From the NCBI GenBank assembly GCA_900110005.1, contig FOCC01000003.1:1-64000 (forward strand): a stretch of 64,000 nucleotides of DNA, given 5' to 3'. Source of the stretch: Ligilactobacillus sp. WC1T17 (lineage in GTDB: Bacteria; Bacillota; Bacilli; Lactobacillales; Lactobacillaceae). The stretch's first letter is position 1; each line of letters begins with the position of its first letter. Below are positions 46,420 through 56,775 of this stretch, piece by piece. The notes below the pieces were generated by a model, which was not told where the DNA came from, ran no database searches, and worked only from the letters and a program-made list of their open reading frames with translations. The position numbers and the translations under genes are program-made.

Positions 46420-47161
46420 TCAGCGTGTTAAAAATTGGAAGAAATTGGCCCAAAAAAAGGAAAGATTAAAACAAAACCAATACCTGCTTGACGGTTGGCA
46501 CTTGGTTAAAGAAGCGCTGCTTTCAGGACAAAAAATTGTCACGGTGCTGATGACCAAGGATTTTAAGCATCAAGCAGAACTTGAATTGGCCCCGGCAACC
46601 GAATTGATTGAAATTTCTGATAATATCGCCAAAAATTTGTCTTTGACACCCAGTCCGCAAGGAATTTTTGCCATTGTTGAAATGCCAAAAGACAACTTAG
46701 TGACACCTGACAATGCTAAGGGGGCTTGGCTATTTTTGGATGGAGTGCAAGATCCGGGTAATATCGGCACTATGGTTCGGACGGCGGATGCTTGCGGCTT
46801 TGAAGGGGTTGTTTTTGGTGAGAAATGTGCTGATATGTATCAACCTAAGGTAGTTCGTTCGATGCAGGGCAGCCAATTCCATTTACATTTATGCTCAGGC
46901 GACTTAATGACTTGGACGAAAGCGTTCAAACAACGTAAGATGCCTGTTTTCGGCAGTGAATTAAACCAGGATGCCAGATCTTATGATGAAGTAGGGCGTC
47001 ACCATGACTTTGCTTTAATTATGGGAAATGAGGGCAATGGGATGAATCAAGCCTTGCTTAAAGAAACATCGCTTAACCTTTATATTCCAATTAAGGGACA
47101 TGCTGAGTCATTAAATGTGGCGGTTGCAAGTGGCATTTTAATGTTTGCTTTAAAAGACTAA
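46394..47161 (+). CDS. TrmH (SpoU)-family RNA 2'-O-methyltransferase
   Basis: 255 residues. A substrate-binding N domain (TSTTNQRVKNWKKLAQKKER) is followed by the SPOUT knot: DGVQDPGNIGTMVRTADACGF (motif 1), LIMGNEGNGMN (motif 2) and LYIPIKGHAESLNVAVASGI (motif 3). It resembles the YsgA/RlmB group; the target is unproven. AAGGGAAG before the ATG lies inside ribF, so it is coupled. Confidence 0.92.
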   Translation: MEIITSTTNQRVKNWKKLAQKKERLKQNQYLLDGWHLVKEALLSGQKIVTVLMTKDFKHQAELELAPATELIEISDNIAKNLSLTPSPQGIFAIVEMPKDNLVTPDNAKGAWLFLDGVQDPGNIGTMVRTADACGFEGVVFGEKCADMYQPKVVRSMQGSQFHLHLCSGDLMTWTKAFKQRKMPVFGSELNQDARSYDEVGRHHDFALIMGNEGNGMNQALLKETSLNLYIPIKGHAESLNVAVASGILMFALKD

Positions 47162-47163
47162 GC

Positions 47164-47194
47164 AAAAAGCACTTCAGGTGAAGTGCTTTTTTTA
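47164..47194 (+). terminator. Terminator of the ribF-methyltransferase unit
   Basis: AAAAAGCACTTC(AGGT)GAAGTGCTTTTTTT. Confidence 0.92.
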
Positions 47195-47334
47195 TTTTCT
47201 TTAATAAGAAATAAAAAGTTACTTTAACTAAAAAGCTATCGTGCTTTTTATGCATACATAAGCATTAAAAATGAGTATTAGACATTTTTGAAAGGGCAAT
47301 CTATAATGAGTTTAAAATAATAGAAGAAATAATA

Positions 47335-47369
47335 AAAATGTCCTGCAACTCATTGCAGGACATTTTTTA
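47335..47369. terminator. Bidirectional terminator before the minus-strand amidohydrolase
   Basis: AATGTCCTGCAA pairs with TTGCAGGACATT around CTCA, with A and T runs on both sides. The ~140 bp before it (47195-47334) shows nothing else. Confidence 0.9.
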
Positions 47370-47396
47370 TTTATGCCAGATTTTTTGGCCGCCCAT

Positions 47397-48866
47397 CTAC
47401 GTTTCTTGTACTTTGACTTCTTTTAAAGCTTCCGCATCAACGGTGAAAATATCACGGTCTAAAACGACAAAATCAGCATCTTTGCCGACAGTTAAGGTAC
47501 CATTATTAATAAAACCGCCAATTTTGGCTGCATCTCTAGTGTAGGCTAAGAGAGCTTGCGGCAAGGTCAGCTTTTCTTCTGGGTTAATCGTTTGGACTGA
47601 AGATGTTTTGCGGGTAACGGCTGCATAAATGCTGTAAAAAGGACTATCAGGTTCAGCCCATGGCGTGCAAGGCGCATCTGAGCTGAGGCTAAATAAAATA
47701 TGCTGATCGTGCAAGCCTTTCAGCCGATAAACCATTTTTAACTGGTTTGGATTAAGAAAAGTCCGGTAAGAATCCTCTTCCGCAAAGAAGAAAATTGGCT
47801 GCGTCGAAATGGCAATGCCAACTTTGGAAGCTTTAATTTGCTTGAGCATTTCATCAGATAGTAAAGAAGCATGTTCTATCCGCACTGATGGCATGTCTTT
47901 TAGCCAAGGGTCTAAATCTTGGCAGACATCGATGACGGTTTGGATGGCTTTGTCACCCATAGCATGCACGGCAACTTGCAAGTGGTGGCCTTTAGCATAA
48001 GCAATAATTTCAGCTAATTTTTCAGGGCTGGTTAGGCTGACACCTTTTTTACCGGAAACAAAAGTGTTTTTCATTAAAGCTGTTTCACCAGAAATACTAC
48101 CATCCATAAAGACTTTAAGGCCTGATACCTGCATGTGAGCGTTGCGGATAATTTCAAATGGTTTGGTAATTTCGCTAGCGACATAATGGAGCGTAGCTTT
48201 AGGCTTAAAGCCGCGTTGGTAAGCATCTTGGTATAACTTGGCGCTATCATAAGGATTTAGGCGACCCATCATTTCACCGATAGCGATGATTCCGTTTTGC
48301 AGGTAGTGTGTGGAGGAGTTAACCAGATTTTTGACATCATTTTCATAGCTGATGGCTGACTTGGCTTTGATTAAAAGCTGACTGGCAGCAACTTCACGCA
48401 TGAATCCGGTTGGACGGCCGTTAGCATCACGTTCAATTGTTCCTCCGACAGGATCAGGCGTATTTTCATCAATACCTGCTAGCTCTAAGGCGCGTGAATT
48501 GTCGACCGAAGAATGGCAGTCAGAGCGGTATAAGAAAATAGGCTGGGTGGTTGAGACTTCATCTAAATCATCCCGTGTTGGGCTGCGGTGTTCGGCTAAT
48601 TTACTTTCGTCAAATCCCCAGCCTTCAATCCAAACATCCCGGCCTTTGCCGTATTCGGGCGTATGTCGGAGAGCTTCTTTGAGTTCGGCCATATTATTGA
48701 CTAAAGGCGGAGTGCAGGCTGCGCCGTGCAAAGCGTCAGCAATATATTTAGGGTGGGTATGGTTATCAATAAGACCCGGCAAAACGGTTTGGCCTTTGAG
48801 ATCAATGACTTCACCCCTAGGCTGAGCTGATCCTAGGGCGATAATTTTGCCGTCTTGGACGACCAT
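47397..48866 (-). CDS. Amidohydrolase (YtcJ-type, amidohydrolase 3 family)
   Basis: 489 residues from the first ATG. VLPGLIDNHTHPKY holds the HxH metal motif; further sites are EHASLLS, AVHAMGDKAI and FSLSSDAPCTPWAEP. The substrate is unknown. The reading frame and family similarity continue upstream for 23 codons (SYQTFINGKIFTGENEHNFT) without ATG, GTG or TTG. A ribosome-binding AGGTGA fits an ATA codon at 48935, so the native start may be non-canonical or mutated. A cre-like site lies upstream. Confidence 0.87.
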   Translation of the reverse strand: MVVQDGKIIALGSAQPRGEVIDLKGQTVLPGLIDNHTHPKYIADALHGAACTPPLVNNMAELKEALRHTPEYGKGRDVWIEGWGFDESKLAEHRSPTRDDLDEVSTTQPIFLYRSDCHSSVDNSRALELAGIDENTPDPVGGTIERDANGRPTGFMREVAASQLLIKAKSAISYENDVKNLVNSSTHYLQNGIIAIGEMMGRLNPYDSAKLYQDAYQRGFKPKATLHYVASEITKPFEIIRNAHMQVSGLKVFMDGSISGETALMKNTFVSGKKGVSLTSPEKLAEIIAYAKGHHLQVAVHAMGDKAIQTVIDVCQDLDPWLKDMPSVRIEHASLLSDEMLKQIKASKVGIAISTQPIFFFAEEDSYRTFLNPNQLKMVYRLKGLHDQHILFSLSSDAPCTPWAEPDSPFYSIYAAVTRKTSSVQTINPEEKLTLPQALLAYTRDAAKIGGFINNGTLTVGKDADFVVLDRDIFTVDAEALKEVKVQET

Positions 48867-48951
48867 CGTATCAGTAAAATTATGTTCGTTTTCCCCGGTA
48901 AAAATCTTACCGTTAATAAAAGTTTGATATGATATTTCTTCACCTGCTCAT

Positions 48952-48965
48952 AAAAAACGTTTACA
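48952..48965 (-). promoter_or_regulatory. cre-like site upstream of the amidohydrolase
   Basis: Minus strand TGTAAACGTTTTTT matches 12 of 14 cre positions with an intact AACGTT core. It lies about 17 nt upstream of the proposed start region, fitting CcpA repression. Confidence 0.4.
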
Positions 48966-49077
48966 TTAATTATTATAACGCATTTTAAGCTAGGGTAAAG
49001 CAATTTTATAGTCAGAAAAATAATAGAAAGTTACTTTAACTTTAAGACAAAAACAAAAACCAGCCACTAGGGCATAA

Positions 49078-49108
49078 CAAAAGGCCTGGCATTTGTCCAG
49101 ACCTTTTA
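49078..49108. terminator. Terminator of the YitT gene
   Basis: AAAAGGCCTGG(CATTTGT)CCAGACCTTTT, 5 nt from the stop of the minus-strand gene; symmetrical A/T flanks. Confidence 0.82.
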
Positions 49109-49112
49109 CTAA

Positions 49113-49973
49113 TTATTTCTTTTGAAAAGTAAAGCCTTCGCCTAAGACTTCATTAACATCCATGATAGAAATGAAGGCTTTTTTATCGATAGCGCTGATA
49201 ATATTTTTGGCTTGGGTAATTTCAGTGGCGTTAATGACACAATAAATCGCCTTGGTTTCCTTACCGGAATAAGCTCCTTCGGCTTTGAGAAAACTAACAC
49301 CTCGATCTAATTCTTCCAAGAGGGCTGAGGAAATTTCGTCATTTTTACTTGAGAAAATGAAAAGACCCTTATCAGAGTAAGCACCTTCTTGAATAAAATC
49401 AACAATACGAGAAAAGACAAAAGAACATAGCAAAGTATACATCATCTGCCGCAAATTCAGGTAAGAAAGCGACAAAGTCATGACTACGACATCGAGGGCT
49501 AAAATCGTTTTTCCCATTGAAATCTTGCGGGTTTTCTCTAAGATGCGGGCAATCACATCGGTCCCGCCGGTAGTACCGCCGAAGCGATAAATTAAACCGG
49601 ATCCTAACCCGCCAAAGGTACCTGCTAAAACCCCAGCTAAGAACATATCATGCTGAACACTGAGATTAATGGGTAAGGAAACGCGTTGCCAAATCCATAA
49701 GAATAAGGATAGCATTAGGGTACCGTAAACAGTGTAAAACAATGACTTTTTGCCTAAATAGCGGTAACCGATTAAAATCAGCGGAATGTTGATGGCAACC
49801 GTCGAATAGGCAGGGTCAATATGGAACCAGTAACGTAAAATTAAAGTGATACCAGTGACACCGCCTTCAGCCAAATTATTGGCGATGTTAACATTTACTA
49901 AACCATATCCATAAAAAGCACAACCTAAAGCAATCATTAATAAATCTAATAGGTGAATTCGATTGTCGCGCAT
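49113..49973 (-). CDS. YitT-family membrane protein
   Basis: 286 residues. Five to six membrane helices in two DUF161-type repeats (MIALGCAFYGYGLVNVNIANNLAEGGVTG, quoted start; SGLIYRFGGTTGGTDVIARIL) and a C-terminal soluble DUF2179 domain (GVSFLKAEGAYSGKETKAIYC). The ATG at 49973 is 6 nt after GGAGGA; an ATG at 49979 would be too close. Function unknown; members may be transporters. Confidence 0.9.
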   Translation of the reverse strand: MRDNRIHLLDLLMIALGCAFYGYGLVNVNIANNLAEGGVTGITLILRYWFHIDPAYSTVAINIPLILIGYRYLGKKSLFYTVYGTLMLSLFLWIWQRVSLPINLSVQHDMFLAGVLAGTFGGLGSGLIYRFGGTTGGTDVIARILEKTRKISMGKTILALDVVVMTLSLSYLNLRQMMYTLLCSFVFSRIVDFIQEGAYSDKGLFIFSSKNDEISSALLEELDRGVSFLKAEGAYSGKETKAIYCVINATEITQAKNIISAIDKKAFISIMDVNEVLGEGFTFQKK

Positions 49974-50093
49974 GAGCATTCCTCCAAAAATTCATTTATT
50001 TTTATAATACCACTTTTTACGTTCAAACATAGATATAACTTTAACTTAAGACGGTAAAATAAAAGCACCCCCAAAAAGGAGGCACAAGTTCAA

Positions 50094-51488
50094 TTATTTG
50101 TTTGTTTTTAAACCATAACGGAACAGGTAAACAATTACTGTAATAAGCAAAACAGCTGCTCCTACGATGACCGAAATTCGTGTGTCAGGATTAAAGAACA
50201 TGCAAACAACAATTAAGATGAGCATGGCCATCGCAAAATAATTGGAAAAAGGATAGAGCGGTAATTTAAAAGGATGATCTTTTAATAAAGCGGGGTTATT
50301 ACGCCGGAAACGTAATTCAGCCCATAAAATGACAAACCAAGGAATCATGCCCGGCAAAACGGATGAAGAAAAGACTACAACAAACATATCACCGGCTGAT
50401 TTAGCCACTAAGGTATCTAAAGAAAATCCCAGTAAAATTCCACTGGTAATGCCATAAATCGCATAATTTGGCACGATTCTTTTGGAAATATGGCTAAAAA
50501 TTTTAGGTGCATTATTTTCAGTGGCTAATTTAAAAAGCATCCGGCTGGAACTGTAAATTCCGGAATTAGCACCTGAAAGTGCGGCGGTTAGAACAACAAA
50601 GTTAATAATGGAGGCTGCTGCCGTAATGCCGACTTTGGCAAAGGTCGTTACAAAAGGTGACCCCAGCCCGCTTAACTTATTCCAAGGATAAATGGTTACA
50701 ATCACAAAAATAGCTCCGACGTAAAAAATCAAAATCCGCATTAAAACCGATTTAACCGATTTAACGACCGCTTGCTTTGGATTAGCAACTTCGCCAGCTG
50801 AAATACCTAAAAGTTCGATACCTTCGTATGAGCCGGCGACAACTGACATTGAAAATAAAAAGCCCTGCCAGCCGCCGGTAAAAAAGCCATTGCCGCTTTT
50901 TCCCGGATGGTCCCATAAATTACTTAAACCAATCGGATGTCCACTATTACCAAGGCCAAAAAAAATGAGACCTAAACCTAAAAGAATCATCACGATAATC
51001 GTTACAACTTTGATCATGGCAAACCAAAATTCCAGTGCACCATAGGCTTTAGCACTTACGATATTGGCCAAAACCAGTAAAAAGATGATGACTACACCGG
51101 CAATCCATGTTGGGGCTTTAGGCCACCAAAAGCGCAGGTATTCCGTAGCTGCGACGACTTCCGACATTCCCACAACGATATATTCAAAAACGTTAGCCCA
51201 CATTGCCAAATAGCCGGCTAAAGGATGGACATATTCGGTGGCATAATCGGCAAATGATCCGGTTCCAGGGTTAACGTAGAGCATTTCACCTAAAGCTCGC
51301 ATAACAATATATAATAAAAGGCCTACAAAGGCATAAGACAAAATCACCGATGGACCGGTCCATTTGATGGTGGATGTTGAGCCCATAAACAGGCCCACGC
51401 CGATGGCTCCTCCCAGTGAAATCATTTCTACCTGTCCAGCTGTCATGGATCGTTTCAAGGCTGTTTTAGCTTTATTTTTAGTTTCCAT
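50094..51488 (-). CDS. Amino-acid permease (APC superfamily, AAT type)
   Basis: 464 residues with about 12 transmembrane helices. The start KRSMTAGQVEMISLGGAIGVGLFMGS and the segment RALGEMLYVNPGTGSFADYA are the AAT signature. ALSGANSGIYSSSRMLFKLA is helix 8 region. Imports amino acid with protons; the substrate cannot be fixed. AAAGGAAAT lies before the ATG. Monocistronic, minus strand. Confidence 0.92.
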   Translation of the reverse strand: METKNKAKTALKRSMTAGQVEMISLGGAIGVGLFMGSTSTIKWTGPSVILSYAFVGLLLYIVMRALGEMLYVNPGTGSFADYATEYVHPLAGYLAMWANVFEYIVVGMSEVVAATEYLRFWWPKAPTWIAGVVIIFLLVLANIVSAKAYGALEFWFAMIKVVTIIVMILLGLGLIFFGLGNSGHPIGLSNLWDHPGKSGNGFFTGGWQGFLFSMSVVAGSYEGIELLGISAGEVANPKQAVVKSVKSVLMRILIFYVGAIFVIVTIYPWNKLSGLGSPFVTTFAKVGITAAASIINFVVLTAALSGANSGIYSSSRMLFKLATENNAPKIFSHISKRIVPNYAIYGITSGILLGFSLDTLVAKSAGDMFVVVFSSSVLPGMIPWFVILWAELRFRRNNPALLKDHPFKLPLYPFSNYFAMAMLILIVVCMFFNPDTRISVIVGAAVLLITVIVYLFRYGLKTNK

Positions 51489-51705
51489 TATTATTTCCTT
51501 TCATAGCTATGGTACATTATCAATTATATCGGAGTTTAAACCAAATTCAATGAAGTATTAGTTTTAATTTATCTATTTTGTCGATAATAAAGCGAACTAA
51601 ACAATGACTTAACTTTTAAGGCCTGATTAGGTTATACTAATAAATGATAGTTTTTTGCCAGACAGAAGATAACCAAAAACTGTTATGTGAATTCAAAATG
51701 ATTGG

Positions 51706-52920
51706 ATGAAAAAAATGCGATTAAATAATTTACCCCAAGAATTTATTGACGCCAAGCCGGTATTAGATACGATTAAAGAAGCTGGTTTTGAAGCCTATTT
51801 TGTTGGTGGCAGTGTTAGGGATACGTTATTAGGCCTTAAGATACACGATGTCGATATTGCAACCAGTGCTTATCCTGAAGAAATCAAACATATCTTCAAA
51901 AAAACCGTCGATACGGGCATTGAACACGGGACGGTGATGATTTTAGATCATGGGCAAGGTTACGAAACCACAACTTTTCGTACTGAATCAGGTTATCAAG
52001 ACTACCGTCGGCCTGATAAAGTAACTTTTGTCAGATCTTTAAAAGATGATTTAAAGCGGCGCGATTTAACAATTAATGCGCTTGCTTTAGCAGCTGATGG
52101 CGAAGTTATTGATTTGTTTGACGGCCTCAAGGATTTACAGGAACGACGGATTAAAGCTGTCGGAAATCCTAATGAGCGTTTCCATGAAGATGCGTTGCGA
52201 ATGATGCGGGCGATCCGTTTTGCCAGTCAGCTTAATTTTGAGATTGAAGATGCTACCTTGGCGGCGATTGTGCAAAATGCGCCTTTACTGGCTAAGATTG
52301 CTGTAGAAAGAATTAATGTTGAATTTGTCAAGCTAATGCTGGGTAAAGATGTCAAAAAAGGATTAGAACCTTTTATCACTAGCGGCCTGTATCAATATTG
52401 CCCGCAATTTTTAAAGCATCAGCAAGATTTAAAAGACTTGCTTAAATTAAATCAAATAACCTGCGAAAATGAAGAAATGTGCTGGACATTATTGTTATTT
52501 GCTTTGCATATTACCAAGCCAGCGGCTTTTTTGAAAGTCTGGAAAGTATCCAATGAGATGATTAGGCATGTCGAAAAAGCTTTAACCTGCTTAAATGACC
52601 TTAAGCAAGAGCAATTAGATGCTTTAAGTATGTACCATGCCGGTGAAAAAGCTTTAAAGCTTGCTTTAGCAGTTGCAAAATTATACCAGCCAAGCCTTGA
52701 TAAAGCGCACATCTTGGCCGATTATCAAGCGCTGCCCATCAAAAACAAGGATGAGCTTAGATTAAATGGCAAAATTTTGCTGCAAGAGACAAATCTTAAG
52801 CCAGGACCACAGTTAGGCAAAATCTTAAATGAAGTGGAACGTCAAGTGGTAATTGGGCAAATTAAAAATGAGAAGACAAAATTGCTGCAATTAGCGCAGC
52901 AACTCAATGCTACAAAATAA
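51706..52920 (+). CDS. cca: CCA-adding enzyme (tRNA nucleotidyltransferase)
   Basis: 404 residues. YFVGGSVRDTLLGLKIHDVDIATSA carries the GGxVRD and DxD catalytic motifs; DLKRRDLTINALAL and EDALRMMRAIRFASQL follow. Class II CCA enzymes repair or add the tRNA 3' CCA. ATG at 51706 chosen; the ribosome-binding site is weak (GATTGG) and the ATG at 51715 is an alternative. It begins a cca-ABC-F-thyA-dfrA run. Confidence 0.95.
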   Translation: MKKMRLNNLPQEFIDAKPVLDTIKEAGFEAYFVGGSVRDTLLGLKIHDVDIATSAYPEEIKHIFKKTVDTGIEHGTVMILDHGQGYETTTFRTESGYQDYRRPDKVTFVRSLKDDLKRRDLTINALALAADGEVIDLFDGLKDLQERRIKAVGNPNERFHEDALRMMRAIRFASQLNFEIEDATLAAIVQNAPLLAKIAVERINVEFVKLMLGKDVKKGLEPFITSGLYQYCPQFLKHQQDLKDLLKLNQITCENEEMCWTLLLFALHITKPAAFLKVWKVSNEMIRHVEKALTCLNDLKQEQLDALSMYHAGEKALKLALAVAKLYQPSLDKAHILADYQALPIKNKDELRLNGKILLQETNLKPGPQLGKILNEVERQVVIGQIKNEKTKLLQLAQQLNATK

Positions 52921-52932
52921 AGGAGATTAAGC

Positions 52933-54822
52933 ATGCAAACCTTAAGAGTGGAACATTTAACCAAAACTTATGGGGAAAAGACCTTATTTGAAGATGCTAA
53001 TTTCATTATTAATGAAGGGGATCGTATTGGCTTAATCGGAACCAACGGCTCAGGCAAGACGACTTTGTTAAATGCGTTAAGCGGTCTTGATCCGGCTGAT
53101 TCAGGCCAATTAATTGCGCCCAATGATTACCGCATTGGCTATTTGATGCAGGCACCTGATTTAAATGATGATAAAACAATTATGGAAGCTGTGTTTGAAG
53201 GGGCCGGTCCGATTTTTCAGACTATTCGCAACTATGAAGAAGCACTTAGAGCTTATGGCTTAGATCCTGATAATGAGAAAAAAGCGCAACGATATGCAGA
53301 TGCGGAAAATCAAATGAATCAAGAAGATGCCTGGATGGCTGAAAGCGATGTTAAAACGATTTTAACCCAGCTGCACATTAATGATTGGTCGCAAAAAATT
53401 GGAACACTTTCAGGCGGGCAAAAAAAGCGGGTTGGGATGGCTCAAGTTCTCATCCAAGCACCTGACTTATTGATTTTAGACGAACCAACAAATCACTTGG
53501 ACTTTGATTCTATTGAATGGCTGCAAGGCTATTTGGCTAACTACAAGGGAGCCTTGCTGGTAGTGACACATGATCGCTACTTCTTAGACCAAGTGGCTTC
53601 GCAAATTATCGAATTATCCTTTGGAAAATTGTATTTTTATACCGGCAACTATCAAGCTTTTGTTGAACAAAAAGCCCAGCGGGTTGAACATGAATTAACA
53701 GCTGAACATAAGCAGCAGCAGCTTTATAAAAAAGAATTGGCCTGGATGCGGACAGGAGCTAAAGCCAGGACTACCAAGCAACAGGCACGAATTAACTATT
53801 TTAATGATTTGAAAGATAACCTCAATAAGGTGCAAATTGACGGCAAAGTTGACATTAATTTAGGCCAGCAGCGGTTAGGGAAAAAAGTCATTGAAGTCAA
53901 AAATGGTTCGCTAAAATTGGGCGACCATCAGATTATCAAAAATTTCAATTTACTGATTCAAGCTGGCGACCGGATTGGTATTACCGGAGTCAATGGCGCA
54001 GGCAAGTCGAGCTTTTTGAATGCTTTAGCTGGTAAATTACCATTGGATGAAGGTATTTTGACGATTGGTGAAACGGTCAAATTAGCTTATTATACGCAAC
54101 AAACGGAAGAAATCCCCGGAGACAAGCGGATTATCAATTATTTAAATGAAGTTGGCCAAAGTGTCATCAATAAAAATGGTGAACGGGTAAGTACCACACA
54201 GCTGCTCGAACAGTTCTTGTTCCCACGCTTTATGCACGGGACATTAATCAGAAAATTGTCCGGCGGTGAAAAACGGCGGCTTTATCTGTTAAAATTACTC
54301 ATGTCTAGTCCCAATGTTTTGTTCTTAGACGAGCCGACCAATGATCTTGACATTGGAACATTATCGATTTTAGAAGATTATTTGGATGATTTTGACGGTA
54401 CGGTTATCACTGTTTCCCACGACCGTTACTTCTTAGACAAAGTAGCAGATGATTTGCTGATTTTTGAAGGTCAGGGTAAAATTGAACGGTACACAGGCTT
54501 ATTTACTGATTATTTGAAAAAACAAAAAGTTCAAGCCAAAAAAGAAGACAAAAAAGACCAGCCTACAGAACCTAAAAAGCCGGCAACAACTGAAGTTAAG
54601 ATTAAAACCAAATTGACCTATGCTGAACAGTTGGAATTTGATCAGCTGGAAGCCAAAATTGAGGCATTAGATGAACAAAAAGAAGAACTTCAGGCAAAGA
54701 TGCTGACAGTTGATGGGGCTGATTATGGTAAATTGGGCGATTTGCAACGTCAGATTGATGAAATTACTCAACAAACGCAAGCAGCCATGGATCGCTGGGA
54801 ATATTTAGGACAATACGTATAA
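52933..54822 (+). CDS. ABC-F family ATPase (Uup/YfmR type)
   Basis: 629 residues, two ABC domains without membrane parts. Domain 1: [41 protein letters not shown]. Domain 2: [40 protein letters not shown]. The interdomain linker is near 240-305, and a C-terminal coiled coil occupies ~565-629 ([20 protein letters not shown]). ABC-F proteins of this kind act on stalled ribosomes. AAAGGAG 9 nt before the ATG. Confidence 0.95.
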   Translation: MQTLRVEHLTKTYGEKTLFEDANFIINEGDRIGLIGTNGSGKTTLLNALSGLDPADSGQLIAPNDYRIGYLMQAPDLNDDKTIMEAVFEGAGPIFQTIRNYEEALRAYGLDPDNEKKAQRYADAENQMNQEDAWMAESDVKTILTQLHINDWSQKIGTLSGGQKKRVGMAQVLIQAPDLLILDEPTNHLDFDSIEWLQGYLANYKGALLVVTHDRYFLDQVASQIIELSFGKLYFYTGNYQAFVEQKAQRVEHELTAEHKQQQLYKKELAWMRTGAKARTTKQQARINYFNDLKDNLNKVQIDGKVDINLGQQRLGKKVIEVKNGSLKLGDHQIIKNFNLLIQAGDRIGITGVNGAGKSSFLNALAGKLPLDEGILTIGETVKLAYYTQQTEEIPGDKRIINYLNEVGQSVINKNGERVSTTQLLEQFLFPRFMHGTLIRKLSGGEKRRLYLLKLLMSSPNVLFLDEPTNDLDIGTLSILEDYLDDFDGTVITVSHDRYFLDKVADDLLIFEGQGKIERYTGLFTDYLKKQKVQAKKEDKKDQPTEPKKPATTEVKIKTKLTYAEQLEFDQLEAKIEALDEQKEELQAKMLTVDGADYGKLGDLQRQIDEITQQTQAAMDRWEYLGQYV

Positions 54823-54835
54823 GCGAGGAATAAAA

Positions 54836-55792
54836 ATGAAAGAACTAGAAGAGCCATACTTGCAATTAATTCGAGACATTTTAGCGCATGGGCATCAAAA
54901 AGATGACCGGACTAAAACCGGTACAATCAGTTTATTTGGTTATCAAATGCGTTTTGATTTAAGTAAAGGTTTTCCTTTACTGACCACCAAAAAAGTTCCT
55001 TTGGGTTTAATTAAAAGTGAACTGTTGTGGTTTTTAAAGGGTGATACGAATATCCAATATTTGTTAAAGCATAAAAATCATATTTGGGATGAATGGGCTT
55101 TTAAAAATTGGGTAGAATCAAGTGAATATCAAGGGCCTGATATGACTGATTTTGGTTTGCGCTGCCAAAAAGATGAAGTTTTTAACCAGATATATCAAGA
55201 ACAAAAGGCGTTTTTTTGCAAAAAAATGGTTGAAGATGATTCCTTTGCCCAAAAATATGGCAATTTAGGTGATGTTTATGGTGCTCAATGGCGGCATTGG
55301 AAAACCAGTCAAGGTGAAACTATTGATCAAATTCAAAATGTGATTGAACAAATCAAAAAGACACCTGATTCACGGCGTTTAATTGTGACAGCCTGGAATC
55401 CTGAAGATGTGCCGACCAGTGCTTTGCCGCCATGTCACACCTTGTTTCAATTTTATGTGAATGATGGTAAATTAAGCTGTCAATTGTACCAGCGCAGCGG
55501 AGATGTCTTTTTAGGTGTGCCGTTTAACATTGCCAGTTATGCTTTATTGACACATTTAATTGCACGGGAATGCAATCTTGAAGTCGGTGAATTTGTGCAT
55601 ACTTTGGGAGATGCACATATTTACTTGAATCATTTAGACCAGGTTAAAGAACAAATCAGCCGCACCCCTAAAAAAGCGCCAACGTTATGGCTTAACCCCG
55701 AAAAGAAACACTTAGCCGATTTTGAAATGGATGATATCAAGGTTCTTGACTATAATCCGGCACCAGCAATTAAGGCTCCGGTAGCTGTTTAA
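54836..55792 (+). CDS. thyA: Thymidylate synthase
   Basis: 318 residues. [31 protein letters not shown] and the nucleophile Cys in [13 protein letters not shown], then [19 protein letters not shown], are ThyA motifs. It makes dTMP from dUMP with methylene-THF, giving dihydrofolate for the adjacent dfrA. GCGAGGA precedes the ATG. Confidence 0.97.
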   Translation: MKELEEPYLQLIRDILAHGHQKDDRTKTGTISLFGYQMRFDLSKGFPLLTTKKVPLGLIKSELLWFLKGDTNIQYLLKHKNHIWDEWAFKNWVESSEYQGPDMTDFGLRCQKDEVFNQIYQEQKAFFCKKMVEDDSFAQKYGNLGDVYGAQWRHWKTSQGETIDQIQNVIEQIKKTPDSRRLIVTAWNPEDVPTSALPPCHTLFQFYVNDGKLSCQLYQRSGDVFLGVPFNIASYALLTHLIARECNLEVGEFVHTLGDAHIYLNHLDQVKEQISRTPKKAPTLWLNPEKKHLADFEMDDIKVLDYNPAPAIKAPVAV

Positions 55793-55803
55793 GGGGTGAT
55801 TTA

Positions 55804-56307
55804 ATGCTAGCATATATTTGGGCTGAAGATGAAAAAAAACAAATCGGTTTAGAAGGTAAATTGCCCTGGCATTTGCCGGATGATTTAGCCTATTTTAAAA
55901 AAACAACGCTCAATCATCCCATTGTGATGGGCAAGAAGACTTTTGCAAGCTTTCCCAATCTCTTGCCTAACCGGCTGCATGTTGTTTTAACCCATGACCA
56001 AGAATTAGCTCAAAAAGCACAAACAAATCCAATGCTTGAAGTATTTAATTCGCTGGAACAATTAAGAATCTGGCTGAATGACAAACAAAATGAGCTGATT
56101 TTTATTATTGGCGGGGCTTCTTTATTTGAAACTTTTAAAGATGAAGTTGACTTGTTATATGTCACTAAGATTCATGCTATTTTTAAGGCTGATACCAAGA
56201 TGCCTGAACTGGACGAAAAAGCTTTTACTTTAGTCAAACAAACAGCGGGTTTGGTGAATAAAAAAAATAAATATGCGCATGATTTTTGCCTTTATCAACG
56301 GAAATAA
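55804..56307 (+). CDS. dfrA: Dihydrofolate reductase
   Basis: 167 residues. YIWAEDEKKQIGLEGKLPWHLPDDLAYFK, quoted in part, contains the W-H-L-P-D-D substrate loop; PIVMGKKTFASFP and FIIGGASLFE bind NADPH. It regenerates THF after ThyA and lies 11 nt downstream of it. GGGGTGAT before the ATG. Confidence 0.96.
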   Translation: MLAYIWAEDEKKQIGLEGKLPWHLPDDLAYFKKTTLNHPIVMGKKTFASFPNLLPNRLHVVLTHDQELAQKAQTNPMLEVFNSLEQLRIWLNDKQNELIFIIGGASLFETFKDEVDLLYVTKIHAIFKADTKMPELDEKAFTLVKQTAGLVNKKNKYAHDFCLYQRK

Positions 56308-56327
56308 CTTTAAACGCAGGTGATTTA

Positions 56328-56513
56328 ATGACTATGTCTGAATTGGAAAAATTAGAAGCAAGCTTGGAGTACTGCTATGATGATTCTGAAGTAGATGCAA
56401 GAAAGCAATAGGCAATTTTGTGGAATCAAGAATATAATCGTTTAGATTCGACTGATGAAATTGGTCAACAAGCCTGCCTAAAAAAGCATTTAAAGGAACT
56501 GAAAATTGACTGA
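56328..56513 (+). pseudogene. Sugar O-acetyltransferase N-terminal remnant
   Basis: After GCAGGTGAT, the frame reads SELEKLEASLEYCYDDSEVDARKQ, a TAG stop, then AILWNQEYNRLDSTDE. This resembles the maltose-acetyltransferase (Mac) N-terminal domain. The left-handed beta-helix catalytic part is missing. Confidence 0.5.
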
Positions 56514-56775
56514 AATCTCCATGAGTTACGATTAAAGTAATTCCGGCAATTCCCAAGATAATCCCTAAGGCCTCTGAAACGGAGGGTCATCTTTTAGCTA
56601 GGAGACAGCTGATAATCAAAACAGGAATGGGGGCAATATTCATCATGATTGCCCCCACACCGGCCGATGATAATTGGATGCATAAAAAATACAAATATTG
56701 GCTGAAAGAAATGCCGCCAATTCCGTAAATTAACAGCAAAACGTCAACGGTTATGAAATTAACTAATGTTAACAA
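56505..56775 (-). pseudogene. EamA/DMT transporter fragment
   Basis: On the minus strand: GGISFSQYLYFLCIQLSSAG, GAIMMNIAPIPVLIISCLLAKR, a TGA stop, then PSVSEALGIILGIAGITLIVTHGD. The segments match helices 8-10 of an EamA permease. Both ends are missing. Confidence 0.6.
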
